A stretch of 64,000 nucleotides of DNA from DATAZK01 sp965199805 (GCA_965199805.1 CBDATO010000003.1:930001-994000), one strand, 5' to 3'. Shown: positions 1-8,519, counted from the first letter of the stretch. Notes: generated by a model not told the origin, from the sequence alone. A program made the numbers and translations.

Positions 1-1
1 G

Positions 2-940
2 ACCGTCGTCCGGCTCGCCAACGCCTGGGTGCCCGTCGAGCAGCCCGAGATGGACTGCGGTCTGCTGGTCTCCGGGTCGCGGGTCCGCACCATCCCGGTG
101 TCCGACGTACGCGAGGGCGACCTCGTCGTGTGCGGCGCGTCCGGGGTGCGGGTGGTGCTCCCGCCGCGCGAGCACTCGGCCCACGGCACGCGCACGGGCC
201 CGGCCATGTTCGGCTTCATGTCGTCGGCGGTGTCATCGGAGAAGCCGCAGGCCTCGCAGGTCCGCCGTATCGCCTCCCGCATCCGTGACGTCAAGGCCGA
301 GGGCGGCAAGGTCCTGTGGGTCGCCGGCCCGGCGATCGTCCACACCGGCGCGGCCCCGGCGCTGGTGGCCCTCATCGACGCCGGCTTCGTCGACGTGCTG
401 TTCGCCGGCAACGCCCTCGCGACGTACGACATCGAGGCGGCGCTGTACGGCACGTCGCGGGGCGTCGACGCGGCCGCCGGACGCGGCCTCGAGCACGCCC
501 ACGAGCACCACATCCGGGCGATCAACACGATCCGCCGTGAGGGGTCCATCGCCAAGGCCGTCGAGTCGGGCGCGCTGACCGGCGGCATCATGCATGCGCT
601 GGCCACCCACAACAAGCGGGTCGTGCTCGTCGGCTCGGTGCGCGATGACGGGCCGCTGCCGGACGTCTACACCGACGTGATCGACGGGCAGCGGGCGATG
701 CGTGCCTCGCTGCACGGCGTCGGTGTGGCGATCATGGTCGCCACGACGGCGCACTCGGTCGCGACCGGCAACCTGCTGCCGGCCTCGGTGCCCTTGATCG
801 CGGTCGACATCAACCCGGCGACCGTCGCCCAGCTCACCGATCGCGGCAGCGCGCACGCGCTGGGCATGGTCACCGATGTCGGCCTGTTCCTCGAGCAGCT
901 CGCGACCGAGCTGGTGCCCGCGTACGCGGGCCCGGCCTGA
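2..940 (+). CDS. LOR/SDH-type (TIGR00300) protein, 5' truncated
   Basis: The reading frame is open from base 2, so the gene begins outside the window and only about 312 residues are visible. The sequence resembles the TIGR00300 / LOR-SDH domain family, whose cyanobacterial and archaeal members act on ornithine or arginine (ornithine cyclodeaminase or arginine dihydrolase fusions). Visible stretches include the GLLVSGSRVR and HEHHIRAINTIRR segments and a Rossmann-like C-terminal half with nucleotide-binding character (KRVVLVGSVRDDGPLPDV). Internal GTG codons such as the one at base 29 are not credible starts, because coding similarity continues upstream of them. The substrate cannot be read from the sequence. 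The gene converges on the VOC gene 9 bases away. Confidence 0.7.
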   Translation, partial: TVVRLANAWVPVEQPEMDCGLLVSGSRVRTIPVSDVREGDLVVCGASGVRVVLPPREHSAHGTRTGPAMFGFMSSAVSSEKPQASQVRRIASRIRDVKAEGGKVLWVAGPAIVHTGAAPALVALIDAGFVDVLFAGNALATYDIEAALYGTSRGVDAAAGRGLEHAHEHHIRAINTIRREGSIAKAVESGALTGGIMHALATHNKRVVLVGSVRDDGPLPDVYTDVIDGQRAMRASLHGVGVAIMVATTAHSVATGNLLPASVPLIAVDINPATVAQLTDRGSAHALGMVTDVGLFLEQLATELVPAYAGPA

Positions 941-949
941 CCGTTCCGG

Positions 950-1303
950 TCACGACCCGGGCGGCTTCACCACGCACCACTCGTTGCCCTCGGGGTCGAG
1001 CAGCACCTGAAACGCGCCGGCATCATCGCGGTGCAGCTCACCCACCCGCGTCGCCCCGAGCGCTTCGGCGGCGATCGTCGCCGCTTCGATGTCCGCCACC
1101 TCGACATCGAGATGCAGCCGGTTCTTGACCGCCTTGGGCTCCGGTACGCGCTGGAAGGCGAGCCGGGTCCAGCCGGGCGGGTCGACGTAGCTCCACGCCT
1201 CGTCACGCTGCCGGGCCTCGCCGCCCAGCACCTCGGCCCAGAAGCGGGCCAGCGCGAAGGGCTCGCGGCAGTCGACGACGACCTCGTCGATGTGACCGAT
1301 CAC
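950..1303 (-). CDS. VOC (glyoxalase/bleomycin-resistance fold) family protein
   Basis: This 117-residue protein has the size of a single-domain vicinal-oxygen-chelate protein: an N-terminal HIDEVVVDCREPFALARFW segment, a central RLHLDVEVADIEAA strand-helix and a C-terminal LLDPEGNEWCVV ending, all typical of the family. The start is the GTG at 1303, which overlaps the stop of the glucokinase gene (GTGA), so the longer upstream frame is unlikely and translation is probably coupled. It is the last gene of a six-gene leftward operon. VOC proteins range from dioxygenases to antibiotic-binding proteins; nothing here picks one, and no substrate is proposed. Confidence 0.8.
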   Translation of the reverse strand: MIGHIDEVVVDCREPFALARFWAEVLGGEARQRDEAWSYVDPPGWTRLAFQRVPEPKAVKNRLHLDVEVADIEAATIAAEALGATRVGELHRDDAGAFQVLLDPEGNEWCVVKPPGS

Positions 1304-2325
1304 GGCATGACCGCGAGGCGCGCCAGGTCGGCCGCACCCACCAGACCGGCTTCGGGGCCGAGCACCGCGCGTACCAGCTCGGCCTCGGGCCGGTGACCCC
1401 GTCCGGGCAACGCCTTGCGGAAGGCGATCCGGGCCGGGCCGAGCAGCAGGTCGCCGGCGTCCGACACCCCGCCGCCGATGACGAACCGGTCGGGATCGAG
1501 CGTGGCGGCCACGTTCGCGAGGCCGCGGCCGAGCCACTCACCGATGACGCTGAACGCCTCGACGGCGGCCGGGTCACCCTCCCGGGCGGCGGCCGTGACG
1601 GTCGGTCCGTCGATCGCGCCGGCGCCGTCGCCGCCGAGGTCACCCGGCCCGGCGGCCGGCGAAGCACCGGCGAGCTCGAGCATCCGGGCGCCTCGCACGG
1701 GGTCGGTCGTGGCGATCTCGCGCGCCGCGCGCACAAGCGCCTTGCCGCTGCAGTACTGCTCCCAGCAGCCCCGGTTGCCGCAGCCGCAGCGGTGGCCGCC
1801 GGGCACGAGCGTCATGTGGCCGAACTCGGCGGCGATGCCGAAGCCGCCGCGGTAGAGCTTGCCGGCCGCGACGATGCCGCTGCCGATCCCGGTGCCGACG
1901 GTCAGGCAGATGAGGTCACGCGAGCCGGCTCCCGCGCCGAAGCGGTGCTCCGCCCAGGCCATGGCGTTGCCGTCGTTCTCGACCACCACGGGCAGCTCGA
2001 TCCGGGCGGCGAGGTCGTGCCGGAGCGGCTCGTTGCGCCAGGGGACGTTGGGGGCGAAGTACACCCACGACCGCTCCCGGTCGATCCAGCCCGCGGCCCC
2101 GATGCCGACCGCGACCACCTCGGGATACCGGGCCTGCAGCCGCTCGACGACCTCGACGATGGCGACCGCGACGGCGGCCGCCTCGGTGTCGGGCGTCGGG
2201 CGGCGCAGCTCCTCGAGCACCCGGCCGTCGGCGGCCACGACGCCTGCCGCGACCTTGGTGCCGCCGACGTCGACACCGATGGCGAGCGGTGCGGCCGTCG
2301 TCACGGAGAAGGAGCCGGCGGTCAT
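1300..2325 (-). CDS. glk: ROK-family glucokinase
   Basis: This 341-residue cytosolic sugar kinase phosphorylates glucose with ATP. The phosphate-binding motif IGVDVGGTK lies at about residues 16-24. The sugar-binding EFGHMTLVPGG segment and the zinc-binding CGCGNRGCWEQYCSG motif near residue 180 are the ROK hallmarks and match actinobacterial glucokinases closely. A second ATP-binding GTGIGSG stretch lies between them. The start codon overlaps the stop of the DUF5304 gene (ATGA), and the 3' end overlaps the VOC gene, so the gene is embedded in an operon. In Streptomyces the equivalent kinase also serves in carbon catabolite control; whether that applies here is unknown. Confidence 0.88.
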   Translation of the reverse strand: MTAGSFSVTTAAPLAIGVDVGGTKVAAGVVAADGRVLEELRRPTPDTEAAAVAVAIVEVVERLQARYPEVVAVGIGAAGWIDRERSWVYFAPNVPWRNEPLRHDLAARIELPVVVENDGNAMAWAEHRFGAGAGSRDLICLTVGTGIGSGIVAAGKLYRGGFGIAAEFGHMTLVPGGHRCGCGNRGCWEQYCSGKALVRAAREIATTDPVRGARMLELAGASPAAGPGDLGGDGAGAIDGPTVTAAAREGDPAAVEAFSVIGEWLGRGLANVAATLDPDRFVIGGGVSDAGDLLLGPARIAFRKALPGRGHRPEAELVRAVLGPEAGLVGAADLARLAVMP

Positions 2326-2732
2326 CGGATGTCGATGCGCTGAACGTCGGGCGGGCGACGACGCGGCGGCCCGGAATCGTCCGCCGGAGCAGTGGCGTCC
2401 GGAGTCGGGTCGGCGTCCGTGGTTCCGGAGTTGTCACCGTCGAGCGCCGTACGAACGGCGGCCAGCAGTGCGGCCGACGCCACCGACAGGTGCTCGAAGA
2501 CCTCCGGTCGCACCCCGCGGAGCCGGCGCACGGCCTGGCAGAACGGGCAGACACCGCATTCGGGCGGGAGCTGGTCGTCGCCCACCGGTGCTCCGGCGAC
2601 GGATGCTCCCCGCCGCGCCGCCGTACGCAGGGTAGCGGCCACGTCGTTGGCCTCCAGCCAGCCGGTGACGGCGTCCGCCAGTCGGGCGGCCTCCTGCCCG
2701 AGCGAGCCGTGGTCGTGCTGTCCCGTGGTCAC
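2322..2732 (-). CDS. DUF5304-like conserved actinobacterial protein
   Basis: A 136-residue protein with a helical N-terminal half, a central CGVCPFCQAVRRLRGVRPEV motif and an acidic, proline-rich C-terminus (PADDSGPPRRRPPDV). The CxxCxxC-like cluster could bind a metal. Proteins of this size and motif sit next to the ArsA-type ATPase in many actinobacteria (Rv2183c in M. tuberculosis), and that is the arrangement here: 10 bases after the ATPase gene and overlapping the glucokinase start. The neighbourhood suggests a partner of the ATPase, but no function is established. Confidence 0.75.
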   Translation of the reverse strand: MTTGQHDHGSLGQEAARLADAVTGWLEANDVAATLRTAARRGASVAGAPVGDDQLPPECGVCPFCQAVRRLRGVRPEVFEHLSVASAALLAAVRTALDGDNSGTTDADPTPDATAPADDSGPPRRRPPDVQRIDIR

Positions 2733-2742
2733 GAGCTCACCG

Positions 2743-3948
2743 TCATGCGCCCATCCAGAGGTCGGGATCCGGCTCGAACGAGATCGTCAGCCGGCCGTCG
2801 GTCAGCTCGGCTCCCGTCACGACGCAGCGCCGCAGGGCCGACGGCAACGTGATCAACCGGCGCCACCCGCCGGCCGTCACCGCGATCTCGTCGCCGCGGC
2901 GGGTCAGACCGAGCTCGTCCTTCTCCGCGAACGGCAGCGCCAGCGTGAGCTCGAAGCCGTCCGGGGTGCGGCCGACCTGCATGGGGTCGGGCGGGGGCGG
3001 TAGACCGAGTACGCCGGCTGCCTGGGTGCCGTCGACCCCGTCGCCCGCGTACAGCTCGGCGCCGACCCCGGCGAGCGCCTCGACACCGACCGGCTCCCCC
3101 GGCTGGTAGGCGACCTGCAGCACCGGGAGCGGCGCGAACGAGTCGCGCACCTCGACGAGCTGCCGGCTCTGTGCCGCGGCCCAGGCGTCACGCCACGGGT
3201 CGCCGGCCGGGAAGACGCGATTGGCGACCACGGCATCGACCCGGTAGCCGAAGAGCGACAGCGTGGTGAGGGTGCGCCGGGCCTCGGCGACCACCACCGA
3301 CTCCGGGGTGAGCACCAGCCTGATGCTGCTGCGCTCCGGGTCGCGGAGCAGGGCGCGTACGCCGGCCAGCTGGTCACGCAGCCGCATGGCCGCCTCGAAG
3401 ACGGTCTGACCGGCCGACGCGGCGGGCGACGCCCGGTGGATCATCGGCCGTAGCGTCCGGGCCACCAGCCGCTCGGCGGGCCAGAGCCGGCGCAGATACC
3501 AGTCGAACGCGTCGGGCAGGGCGAGCAGGCGCAGCGTCTCGGCCGAGGCCGCGCAGTCGACGACGACGAGCTCCCACGGTCCGCTCTCGGCCTGCTCCCG
3601 CACGGCCAGCAGGGCGAGCAGCTCCCCCGCGCCCGGGAGCACGGTGAGCTCCTCGGCCTCGATCGGGTCGACGCCGCTGCCCAGCAGCAGGTCGCGCAGG
3701 TAGACCTGGACGTCACGCCACGAGTGCTCGAACCCGGCCTGCGGGTCGACCTGCATCCCGGCGAGGCCGGTCTCGATCTCCGTCGGCACCGGGCCGAGGG
3801 AGACGCCGAGCGCGTCGGCGAGGGAATGCGCCGGATCGGTCGACAGCACCAGGGTCTTGACGCCGGCCCGCGCGGCCCGCACGGCACTGGCCGCAGCAGC
3901 GGTCGTCTTGCCGACCCCACCCTTGCCGGTGAAGAGCAGGACGTGCAC
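2743..3948 (-). CDS. ArsA/GET3-family P-loop ATPase
   Basis: This 401-residue protein opens with the deviant Walker A GKGGVGKTT at residues 8-16 and has the switch-like STDPAHSLADALG, so it belongs to the ArsA/TRC40/MinD (SIMIBI) class. It has one ATPase half rather than the two of classical ArsA. The last 75 residues (GRTPDGFELTLALPFAEK to DGRLTISFEPD) look like the HSP20-like beta-sandwich tail found on many bacterial ArsA-like proteins. No arsenic genes lie nearby, so arsenite efflux is unlikely; a role in handling hydrophobic clients, as for GET3, is an inference. It is in the operon position of Rv2184c, between the SRPBCC and DUF5304 genes. Confidence 0.85.
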   Translation of the reverse strand: MHVLLFTGKGGVGKTTAAAASAVRAARAGVKTLVLSTDPAHSLADALGVSLGPVPTEIETGLAGMQVDPQAGFEHSWRDVQVYLRDLLLGSGVDPIEAEELTVLPGAGELLALLAVREQAESGPWELVVVDCAASAETLRLLALPDAFDWYLRRLWPAERLVARTLRPMIHRASPAASAGQTVFEAAMRLRDQLAGVRALLRDPERSSIRLVLTPESVVVAEARRTLTTLSLFGYRVDAVVANRVFPAGDPWRDAWAAAQSRQLVEVRDSFAPLPVLQVAYQPGEPVGVEALAGVGAELYAGDGVDGTQAAGVLGLPPPPDPMQVGRTPDGFELTLALPFAEKDELGLTRRGDEIAVTAGGWRRLITLPSALRRCVVTGAELTDGRLTISFEPDPDLWMGA

Positions 3949-3986
3949 TCAGTGCCGCCCGGGCAGGAGCGGGCCGGGCGGCCGGC

Positions 3987-4418
3987 TCACGCTTCGGCGC
4001 GCTTCTTGAGGTCCTTGAGCGCGGTGTCGACGACCTTGCCCTGCAGTTTGCGCCGGATGAGCCCGGGGATCGGGACGCCGATCTCGACGGTGAGGTCGTA
4101 GGTGACGGTCGTGGTGTCGCCGGCGGCGGTCAGCTCGTAGCTGCCCTCCTGCATCTTCAGCGCCTTGCCCTCGACCATCTTCCAGGAGACGGACGTGTCG
4201 CCGTTCCACTCGTAGACGTTCACGTAGGCGTCGGGGATGCCGTACATCTCGACGTGGAAGCGCACCCGGGTGCCCCGGCCGTCGGCGCCGGTCTCCAGCA
4301 CCTCGACCTTCTTCACGGGGCCGGCCCACTGGGTGTACGCCGGGAAGTCGGCGATGACGCCCATGACGGTCGCGGGGTCAGCCTTGACCGCGATGCTTTC
4401 GTGTCCGTGATCGGCCAC
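3987..4418 (-). CDS. SRPBCC-fold (START-like) small-molecule binding protein
   Basis: A 143-residue protein with the polyketide-cyclase/START-like layout: an N-terminal strand HESIAVKADPATVMGVIADFPAYTQWAG, central beta strands (TRVRFHVEMYGIPDAYVNVYEW) and a C-terminal helix (VDTALKDLKKRAEA). The GTG start at 4418 was chosen because a good Shine-Dalgarno (GGGAGG) lies 8 bases upstream and the family begins here; the much longer upstream frame has no family similarity. It corresponds to Rv2185c (TB16.3) beside the ArsA-type ATPase. Ligand and function are unknown. Confidence 0.82.
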   Translation of the reverse strand: MADHGHESIAVKADPATVMGVIADFPAYTQWAGPVKKVEVLETGADGRGTRVRFHVEMYGIPDAYVNVYEWNGDTSVSWKMVEGKALKMQEGSYELTAAGDTTTVTYDLTVEIGVPIPGLIRRKLQGKVVDTALKDLKKRAEA

Positions 4419-4518
4419 GTGAACGCCTCCCGTCCGACCGGCACATCGAGCAGCTCCCGGCAGCGAACGGGCTCGCATGCGACCCCGGGCAGCCTCGAAG
4501 GCGCAGGTTACCCGTCCC

Positions 4519-5040
4519 TCAACCGACCAGGGCGAGCAGCAGCGGAAGTCCCACCGCGAGGACGACGGCGAGCACACCGGCCAGGGCGAGGCTCGCGCCG
4601 CGGGAGGCCGGCCAGCGCCACCCTGAGGAGCGGTGCCGGCCGGCCCGGGCGGTCCCGAGGTCGGCGAGGAACTCGCTGCCGCAGGCCGGGCACGTCGACT
4701 CCAAGATCGGCACGCTGGTCCCGCACGCACACGGCCACCGGGCCGGACGCGGGTCGTCCGTCCCGCCGAGGGCACCTGTTGCGTCGTCGGATCCGTCGTT
4801 CTCGACGATCTCGGCGTCGTGGATCTCGTCACGCAGGCGTACGCGGTGGGGCTCCAGCGTCGCCGCGACCGCCGGGGCCTGGTGCGCGGGGGGAGCGGAA
4901 TCGCTGCGGCGCGGCTGCCCGGCAGCAGCAGTAGCGGGAGCCGCCGCAGGCCGCGCGCGCAGGTCGCGGTAACACAGTGAGCACCACGCCGCGCCGGGCC
5001 GTACGGAGGCCCCGCAGTCCGGGCAACGCGCCGTCTCCAC
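4519..5040 (-). CDS. Zinc-ribbon protein with C-terminal membrane anchor
   Basis: The 173-residue protein contains two CxxC pairs at the N-terminus (CPDCGASVRPGAAWCSLCYRDL), a second pair set in the middle (CACGTSVPILESTCPACGSEF), a variable acidic linker, and a hydrophobic C-terminal segment (SLALAGVLAVVLAVGLPLLLALVG) that predicts a single tail anchor. The GTG at 5040 is the best start, since the first zinc ribbon begins immediately and a GGGGGG stretch precedes it. It is the first gene of the leftward operon that contains SRPBCC and the ArsA-type ATPase. A tail-anchored protein beside a GET3-like ATPase is suggestive, but function is unknown. Confidence 0.72.
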   Translation of the reverse strand: METARCPDCGASVRPGAAWCSLCYRDLRARPAAAPATAAAGQPRRSDSAPPAHQAPAVAATLEPHRVRLRDEIHDAEIVENDGSDDATGALGGTDDPRPARWPCACGTSVPILESTCPACGSEFLADLGTARAGRHRSSGWRWPASRGASLALAGVLAVVLAVGLPLLLALVG

Positions 5041-5209
5041 GCCCCCCGATCGGCAAGCGGCCGCCCGCCGTGAATGCACCCGGCAGTTCGCCCGCGGCAG
5101 GACTGCACGATCGCCGCCGCGATCACCGTGATGCGCGCCACAGTGACGGGGGTGGCCGGTAACCTGGCGGGTCAGCAAGGCCTTCATCCGCGCGGCAAAA
5201 GGAGCTCCT

Positions 5210-7024
5210 GTGCGAGAGCTGACCGTCCCGACCCGACGCGAGATGGACCAGGCGCTCAGCGAGCAGTCCGACATCACCGTCGCCGTCTTCGACAACGCCG
5301 AGCACCACCCCGACGACGTCGGCTTCAAGCGCCGCACGGCCGAGGGCTGGGAGCCCGTGACGTGGCTCCAGTTCCGCACGGAGGTCGTCGCGCTCGCCAA
5401 GGGCCTCATCGCCCACGGCGTCGAGGCCGGCGACCGGGTCGCCCTCATGAGCCGCACGCGCTACGAGTGGACCCTCGCCGACTACGCGATCTGGACCGCC
5501 GGTGCCGTCACGGTGCCGATCTACGAGACCTCGAGCGCCGAGCAGATCGCCTGGATCCTCAGCGATTCCGGTGCCGTGGCCCTGATCGCCGAGGGCGCGA
5601 CGCACTGCGAGGCGGCCGAGTCCGTCCGATCCGAGGCGCCCACGCTGCGCGAGATCTGGCAGCTCGACGACAACGGGCTCGACAAGGTCACCGCGGCGGC
5701 GGCCGGGATCTCCGACGAGGCGATCGACGCCCGCCGGGCCGCCCTCGGCCCCGATTCGCTCGCCACGATCATCTACACCAGCGGCACCACCGGCCGGCCG
5801 AAGGGCTGCGAGCTGACGCACGGCAACTTCGTCTTCGACGTGGCCAGCACGACCACCGTCGGCCTCGGCGAGCTGTTCGGCGGCAAGGACACCTCGACCC
5901 TGCTCTTCCTGCCGCTCGCCCACGTCTTCGCCCGGGTGATCCAGGTCGGTGCCGTCACCAACCGGGTGGTGCTCGGCCACACCGCCGACGTCAAGAACCT
6001 GCTCGACGACCTCGCCTCCTTCCGCCCCACGTTCGTGCTGGCCGTCCCGCGCATCTTCGAGAAGGTCTTCAACGGCGCCAGCGCCAAGGCCCGCGGTGAG
6101 AGCCCGGTGAAGGGACGCCTGTTCGACCAGGCCGAGAAGGTCGCCATCGCCTACAGCGAGGGTCTGCAGAGCGGTCGGGTCGCGCCCCTCGTCAAGGCGC
6201 AGCACGCCGTCTTCGACCGGCTCGTGTACTCGAAGATCCGTGAGCTGCTCGGCGGCCGGATCACGTATGCGGTCAGTGGCGGTGGCCCGCTCGGCGCCCG
6301 GCTCGGGCACTTCTTCCGCGGCGTCGGCGTCACCGTTCTCGAGGGCTACGGGCTCACCGAGTCCACGGCCGGGGCGACGGTCAACCTGCCGTACTCGATA
6401 CGCATCGGCTCGGTCGGGCGCCCGGTGCCGGGCACGACCGTGCGGATCGCCGACGACGGCGAGATCCTGCTCAAGGGCGGGCACATCCTGCGCGGCTACT
6501 GGGACAACGCGCAGGCCACGGCCGAGGCGTTCGACGAGGACGGCTTCTTCCGCACCGGTGACCTCGGTGCGCTGGACGACGACGGCTTCCTGTCGATCAC
6601 CGGCCGGAAGAAAGAGATCATCGTGACGGCCAACGGCAAGAACGTGGCCCCCGCAGTGCTGGAGGACCGGCTGCGCGCCGATCCGCTGGTCAGCCAGTGC
6701 CTGGTGGTCGGGGATGCCAAGCCGTTCATCGCCGCTCTGGTGACACTCGACCCCGACGCGCTGCCGGCCTGGCTGAAGGCGCACGGCCGTCCGGAGGACA
6801 CGCCGGTCAGCGAGCTCCTCGACGACCCGCAGGTGCGCGCCGACGTGCAGGCCGCGGTCGACCAGGCCAACCGGGCGGTCAGCAAGGCGGAGTCCATCCG
6901 CAAGTTCGTCATCCTGCCGGTGGACTTCACTGAGGAGGGCGGCCAGCTCACCCCGTCGTTGAAGATCAAGCGTGCGGTGGTCCGCGAGCAGTTCGCCGAC
7001 GAGATCGAGGCGCTCTACCGCTGA
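5210..7024 (+). CDS. fadD: Long-chain fatty-acid-CoA ligase, FadD15-like
   Basis: This 604-residue AMP-forming ligase activates fatty acids to acyl-CoA through an acyl-adenylate. The adenylate P-loop IIYTSGTTGRPKG begins near residue 187. GYGLTES, the TGDLG aspartate motif and GRKKEIIVTANGKNVAP follow in the usual order. The C-terminal catalytic lysine sits in TPSLKIKRAVV. Length and order match FadD15 (Rv2187) and the eukaryotic ACSBG group, which carry a helical insertion after the P-loop domain. The GTG start at 5210 has an AAGGAGC Shine-Dalgarno 6 bases upstream. It is divergent from the zinc-ribbon operon and overlaps pimB by 10 bases at the 3' ends. Confidence 0.9.
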   Translation: MRELTVPTRREMDQALSEQSDITVAVFDNAEHHPDDVGFKRRTAEGWEPVTWLQFRTEVVALAKGLIAHGVEAGDRVALMSRTRYEWTLADYAIWTAGAVTVPIYETSSAEQIAWILSDSGAVALIAEGATHCEAAESVRSEAPTLREIWQLDDNGLDKVTAAAAGISDEAIDARRAALGPDSLATIIYTSGTTGRPKGCELTHGNFVFDVASTTTVGLGELFGGKDTSTLLFLPLAHVFARVIQVGAVTNRVVLGHTADVKNLLDDLASFRPTFVLAVPRIFEKVFNGASAKARGESPVKGRLFDQAEKVAIAYSEGLQSGRVAPLVKAQHAVFDRLVYSKIRELLGGRITYAVSGGGPLGARLGHFFRGVGVTVLEGYGLTESTAGATVNLPYSIRIGSVGRPVPGTTVRIADDGEILLKGGHILRGYWDNAQATAEAFDEDGFFRTGDLGALDDDGFLSITGRKKEIIVTANGKNVAPAVLEDRLRADPLVSQCLVVGDAKPFIAALVTLDPDALPAWLKAHGRPEDTPVSELLDDPQVRADVQAAVDQANRAVSKAESIRKFVILPVDFTEEGGQLTPSLKIKRAVVREQFADEIEALYR

Positions 7025-8172
7025 TCGGGTGTCGGGCGGGAGCGGTCAGCACCGGCGAGCAGCCCGCGCAGCCGCTCCCCCAGCACCGGCCAGCGCCAGT
7101 CGCGCGTCACCCACTCACGTCCGGCCGCACCCAGCCGGCGGCGCAGGTCGTCGTCGGACAGCAGCCGGTCGATCCGGCCGGTGACGGCAGCGACGTCGCG
7201 GCCGGGCACCACGTAGCCGGTCTCCCCCTCGCGTACGGCGTCAGGGGCGCCGCCGCTGTCGCCGGCGACGACCGGCAGGCCGCACGCGTTGGCCTCCAGG
7301 AAGACGAGACCGAGCCCCTCGACCTCGAGGCCGCGCAGCCGGCTCCGGCAGGGCATGGCGAACACGTCACCGGCGGCGTAGTGGGCGGGCAGCTCGGCGA
7401 ACGGCACGGCTCCGGTGAAGACGACATCGTGCTCGAGGCCGGCCACGCGTACGCGATCCTGCAGCTTCTGCCGGTACGGCCCGTCGCCCACGATGAGCAG
7501 GACCACGCCCGGATGGCGGCGCTTCAGTGCGGGCATCGCCTCGATGAGCACGTCTTGGCCCTTGCGCGGCACGAGCCGGCTGACGCACACCACGACCGGG
7601 CGGCCGGTCAGACCGTGCCGCTCGCGGATCGACGCACCGTCGGCGTCAGGCGAGAACGCCACCGTGTCGACCCCGCTCGGCAGGTGGACGAAGTGCGCGT
7701 CGGGCCCGCAGACCGCCTGCAGCCGGGTCATCGTGTAGTCGCCGAGACAGGTCAGCGTGTCGACGTCGTCACCGATGCGGCGCAGGGCCTGGCGGGCCAC
7801 GGGAACACGCGCCCAACCCACCTCGTGGCCGTGGGTGCTGGCGACGATCCGCTCGACGCCCGGATCACGCCGTAGCGCGCGGGCCATCAGGCCGAGCGGC
7901 GCCGCGGCACCGAACCAGACCGCCTCGACCGCATGCTTCCTGGCGACCGCGCGCACCCGGCGCAGCGCCCCCGGCGTGGGGATCAGCAGCGATGTGGGAT
8001 GACGCACCACCGGATACGGCTGGGCGGCGTCGAACTCCTCGCACCCCTCGTACCGGGACGCGTACACGACCAGCTCGTCCGCCGGCAGCTCGCCGGCCAG
8101 GCTGTGCAGGTAGGACTGGATGCCGCCCACCCGGGGCGGGAAGTCGTTGGTGACGAGCAGCGTGCGCGTCAT
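7015..8172 (-). CDS. pimB: GT4 mannosyltransferase PimB-like
   Basis: This 385-residue GT-B glycosyltransferase probably adds the second mannose of phosphatidylinositol mannosides on the cytoplasmic face of the membrane (PimB', Rv2188c). The acceptor-side loop PPRVGGIQSYL is near residue 12. The donor site contains SRLVPRKGQD and the E-x7-E motif EGLGLVFLE followed by ANACGLPVVAGDSGG. The position next to fadD15-like and the small cysteine protein is the same as in M. tuberculosis. The last 10 bases overlap the fadD 3' end on the other strand. A GGCGGG stretch precedes the ATG. Other GT4 mannosyltransferases are possible, but synteny favours PimB. Confidence 0.88.
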   Translation of the reverse strand: MTRTLLVTNDFPPRVGGIQSYLHSLAGELPADELVVYASRYEGCEEFDAAQPYPVVRHPTSLLIPTPGALRRVRAVARKHAVEAVWFGAAAPLGLMARALRRDPGVERIVASTHGHEVGWARVPVARQALRRIGDDVDTLTCLGDYTMTRLQAVCGPDAHFVHLPSGVDTVAFSPDADGASIRERHGLTGRPVVVCVSRLVPRKGQDVLIEAMPALKRRHPGVVLLIVGDGPYRQKLQDRVRVAGLEHDVVFTGAVPFAELPAHYAAGDVFAMPCRSRLRGLEVEGLGLVFLEANACGLPVVAGDSGGAPDAVREGETGYVVPGRDVAAVTGRIDRLLSDDDLRRRLGAAGREWVTRDWRWPVLGERLRGLLAGADRSRPTPDQR

Positions 8173-8211
8173 GACACCCGCCGGCTCTGCACGCTGCGGA
8201 TCGTACGGGCC

Positions 8212-8430
8212 TCATCCGGCGCGCCGCCTTCGGCCCGGCGCCTGCGTCACGTCCGTCACCGGCATCAGCCGCAGCGGCGGCACCAGGCCCGACCCGGCCA
8301 GCACCGCCATCGCCGTCGAGACCTCGTCGTCGACCTCGACGCCCTGCGGGGAGCTGCCGAGGATCACGCTCACGACGCAGTCACCGCACTCGGTCGGCCG
8401 GCCGATGCAGCTCGCACAATCGATGATCAT
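8212..8430 (-). CDS. Small conserved cysteine protein upstream of pimB
   Basis: A 72-residue protein that starts MIIDCASCIGRPTECGDCVV, giving a CxxC-x7-CxxC arrangement at the N-terminus that could hold zinc or a redox pair, followed by a short beta-rich body and a basic tail (APGRRRRAG). ATG 8430 is preferred over the TTG at 8436 because GGAGG lies 6 bases upstream of the ATG. It is equivalent in position to Rv2189c. A promoter of the RecA-independent DNA-damage type lies 67 bases upstream, so this gene, and possibly pimB 39 bases downstream, may be damage-induced. Function unknown. Confidence 0.72.
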   Translation of the reverse strand: MIIDCASCIGRPTECGDCVVSVILGSSPQGVEVDDEVSTAMAVLAGSGLVPPLRLMPVTDVTQAPGRRRRAG

Positions 8431-8496
8431 TTCCAACCTCCAGCACTCGCATCCGCCGGCGCCGATCGCGCCGCCCGTCTTCGTCGAACGGGCCGA

Positions 8497-8519
8497 ACGC
8501 TAGGAGGGGGGTCCGACAA
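8497..8519 (-). promoter_or_regulatory. PafBC/RecA-NDp-type promoter (leftward)
   Basis: On the minus strand TTGTCG, 11 bases, TAGCGT match the RecA-independent damage promoter pattern known from mycobacteria (TTGTCRG, short spacer, TANNNT). The 11-base spacer is too short for an ordinary sigma-70 promoter and is the diagnostic feature. The predicted transcript starts near 8490 and reads into the 72-residue cysteine protein. The spacer is almost identical to the one at 12554-12564. Confidence 0.7.

Noticed and set aside
1393..2343. A 316-codon frame antisense to glucokinase
   Set aside because: No similarity to any family I know; third-position GC bias explains it.
5123..6784. A 553-codon open frame antisense to the fadD-like gene
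   Set aside because: Composition is dominated by Arg, Gly, Asp and Val without any fold motif, and the opposite strand encodes a complete ligase. It is a GC-skew shadow.
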